DNA of 64,000 nt from Trichopria drosophilae (taxonomy: Eukaryota; Arthropoda; Insecta; Hymenoptera; Diapriidae). Positions 61,761 to 64,000 of the stretch are shown here, one piece after another. The DNA lies in the NCBI GenBank assembly GCA_030407085.1, contig CM059586.1, positions 90,393,501 to 90,457,500 on the forward strand, read 5' to 3'. The notes under the pieces are model-generated. The model was given only the letters and a program-made list of their open reading frames with translations. It had not been told where the DNA came from and searched no databases. Numbering within the stretch: the first letter of the stretch is position 1; each line of letters opens with the position of its first letter. Both the position numbers and the translations under genes were made by a program.

Positions 61761-64000
61761 TCAGATTTAGAGAGTCAATTTAAATGATTTAATTCGTACA
61801 TTAATGATATTTGTCGATAAATAAAGTAGTAGATATTGAGGAAAATAAGTGGAAAAAGTATCTTTAGTGAAAAGCACCGAATGTTTGGATATGCGGATAT
61901 GAAAAACTTCACAACATTTTTTCTCCTGATAGTTGTGAAAATTAATTTTATTATATATTCATCGACAAGTCAACAATACTGATAGTACAAATTATTTAAT
62001 GTTGTAATTTACAAAAATTCAGTTTATAATTTTTGCTACCGAAAGGTTATATGTGTACTTGATAGAAAAGTATTCGTTAATGTTTTTTCTTACCGAGTAA
62101 GTTCAGGTATTATTATTGGATGCATATCACCATACATTAACTAATAAATCGGTTTTAAATAAAGTGCATCTGGCCTTGAATATTTACTGAATTTTTGTCA
62201 GTTACTTTTGAATAGCTATTTTCAAACGTTGAGTATTTGCAAGCAGTTATGAATATCCATATGATAAGGTTTAATTTCGCTTTTACATTTGATTATTTGG
62301 AATACCAACATCAGCGAAGAGTATTCATTGAACATTTCTGAACGTTCGGAAGCTTAGTATCTGAGAAACTTTCAAAACATTTGTCCTGGATGATCAGTAC
62401 ATATTTGGACATTCCACACAGTGCCTTTTCGTAACAGTAATTACAAACTGAGTTTCTGTAAATATACTAAAAATATATTTTGCGTAATATTTTTAATATA
62501 TAATCGTTTCAATGAGTGTTAAATATAATTATTTAAAAGCTAGTAATGCAATTTTTTTAAATAAATTTTTAAGTGGTTAAGTTTACATACTTATTTCATT
62601 TCACGATATAATGAGAAGTGAATAATGTAAGGCAGTAGTAGTGAAATACCTTTAATTGTTTTCTTTTGTTTGTCGTTAATACAAATTATATCTATAATAT
62701 AAACTTGCTGAAATAAAAAAAATGCTACTATATTTTTCAAAGAATTCTAATAGAACTTTTCATTTTTAGTGTTTTTTTTAAAAGCTTTTGGTTGTTACAT
62801 ACTTAAAATTAAAATATTTTAACCACCTATGTACATAGTTTCAATAGCATAACAGTATTCCAATAGCTCGAAAATAGTTGAAAGACATCAGGACATCACA
62901 ATTTTTTTGACATTTTTTCAAGTTTGGCACCATATTAGAATTCCTGATGACATAAATTGAATGTGGACCTCGCAATCTTGAAAAGCGGTCTTGAACCTAG
63001 TAGAATATGTATATCTTTACATTTTTCCAACTTTGACTTTGATACGAAACTTTGATTGAAATTGAAGCTAAAAAATGTCCTATGTGCGTTAATGGATTAA
63101 ATGTTTGCAAGAGTATTTACGACTTTTAGCATTCTTAACATAAAAAAGGTTACTGTAAAACAGGAAGGATTCATATTTAAAAGGCTTCAGTTTTTAAATT
63201 AACCATTATAATATATATTTTTATTAAATTACATTAAAGTAACAGACATTTTACTTACCTGTCTAGAACACGAAATTATAAAGAGTACTAGTAGGGTATT
63301 CATTTCTAAAATTTTCTTTGCTTTATGTAATTACTTTAATTTTTGTAATTTTATGCTTGTAACTAAGCAATAACTAAATATTTGATGGACATCTTTGATG
63401 AGCAAATTGCGATGTTTTTGTGATGCATACTTTAAATTTTCCCTGATGAAAGCTTTCAACTCCCGGCCTGGCATCGAATTTTTCTACTTTGGTTCTCATT
63501 TTTTTTCGAAAAATCTTAAAATAATCCAACCTTTCTATCTTTACCATCATAAAAAAATTGTGAATGTTGCTAGTAACATTTACATTATTTCTGATGGAGC
63601 TGACGACTTTCTGTGATCAGAAAAAATTTGCTAAAAAAATAAAAACATCACAAAAACATCGTGATTTGCTCGTCAAAAACGTCCGCCAAATATTTAGGTA
63701 CTATTCTTGTTAATTACATTTCCTTTATAATTATGGAGTTTTTCGATATTATTAGATGCCTCTACATAATACCATATTTCGTTAAGGTTTTTATTTGCCC
63801 GTTATATAATTGAAATGACAACAATAGAACCGTTCAAGGTCACTGATTATTGGGAGATCAAATGTTTAGCAAACATAACTTTTATTTTTTGTGAAACAGC
63901 GATATAAAGGGCTTTTATGTATAGTAGTTAAAACGTAATGAAATCTACGACAAAAACCGACACTTCAAAAACCTGACATTCAAAAACCGGACATTTAAAA
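61761..64000. other. No recognisable gene; one TTAA-type MITE end
   Basis: AT-rich DNA. Around 62935-63103 the sequence ends GCGTTAATGGATTAAA and matches the inverse of 48376-48560, so it is one end of that MITE family. The 73-codon frame at 63395-63616 has no recognised domain. Confidence 0.4.

Overview
The window looks like AT-rich, repeat-dense insect nuclear DNA, possibly from a hymenopteran (the order is a guess). The insect call rests on two split genes of the insect odorant receptor family (7tm_6). A third split gene encodes the start of a GHITM-like mitochondrial protein. Apart from these three genes, almost every recognisable stretch is a mobile element or its remains. Coding density is very low and most open frames are chance frames.

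Layout. 0-2 kb: minus-strand 5' end of a GHITM-like gene (exons 1 and 2; the rest lies off the left edge), with a 1.29 kb palindromic TTAA-flanked element in intron 1. 2.5-9 kb: tandem duplications, a second TTAA-type element, small inverted-repeat elements, a tRNA-like sequence and a perfect hairpin. 10.8-11.3 kb: tail of a dead non-LTR retrotransposon. 12.3-17.6 kb: foldback structures with short tandem repeats in their arms, and one copy of an old dispersed repeat (called R here). 18.4-19.6 kb: a dead pogo/Tigger/Jerky-type transposase. 21.4-22.5 kb: BEL/Pao remains. 22.8-24.4 kb: odorant receptor A. 27.1-31.1 kb: a tRNA-like sequence, a decayed non-LTR element, and a fresher 5'-truncated RNase H-bearing non-LTR insertion. 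31-36 kb: MITEs, simple repeats and the second and third copies of R. 36.3-39.2 kb: a near full-length but decayed non-LTR ORF2. 39.5-40.3 kb: BEL/Pao remains. 41.1-42.7 kb: odorant receptor B. 44.8-45.6 kb: a Foldback-like element. 46.7-53.7 kb: retroelement scraps, a Penelope-like GIY-YIG remnant, satellites and nested palindromes. 54-64 kb: very AT-rich DNA with dispersed repeats and no gene I can recognise.

The main biological point is a segmental duplication of about 4-6 kb (22.2-26.5 and 40.0-46.1 kb). It carries one complete odorant receptor gene per copy together with the 3' part of a BEL/Pao element. The four main exons have identical lengths in the two receptors, and both appear intact.

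The second point is that the repeats provide their own pre-insertion controls. At least five insertions can be compared with an uninterrupted related copy inside the same window: the Foldback-like element, the non-LTR insertion, a mariner-like MITE, a TTAA element, and an element nested in a palindrome. This allows their boundaries, target duplications and relative order to be read directly. All family assignments come from motifs read by eye; no database search was possible.
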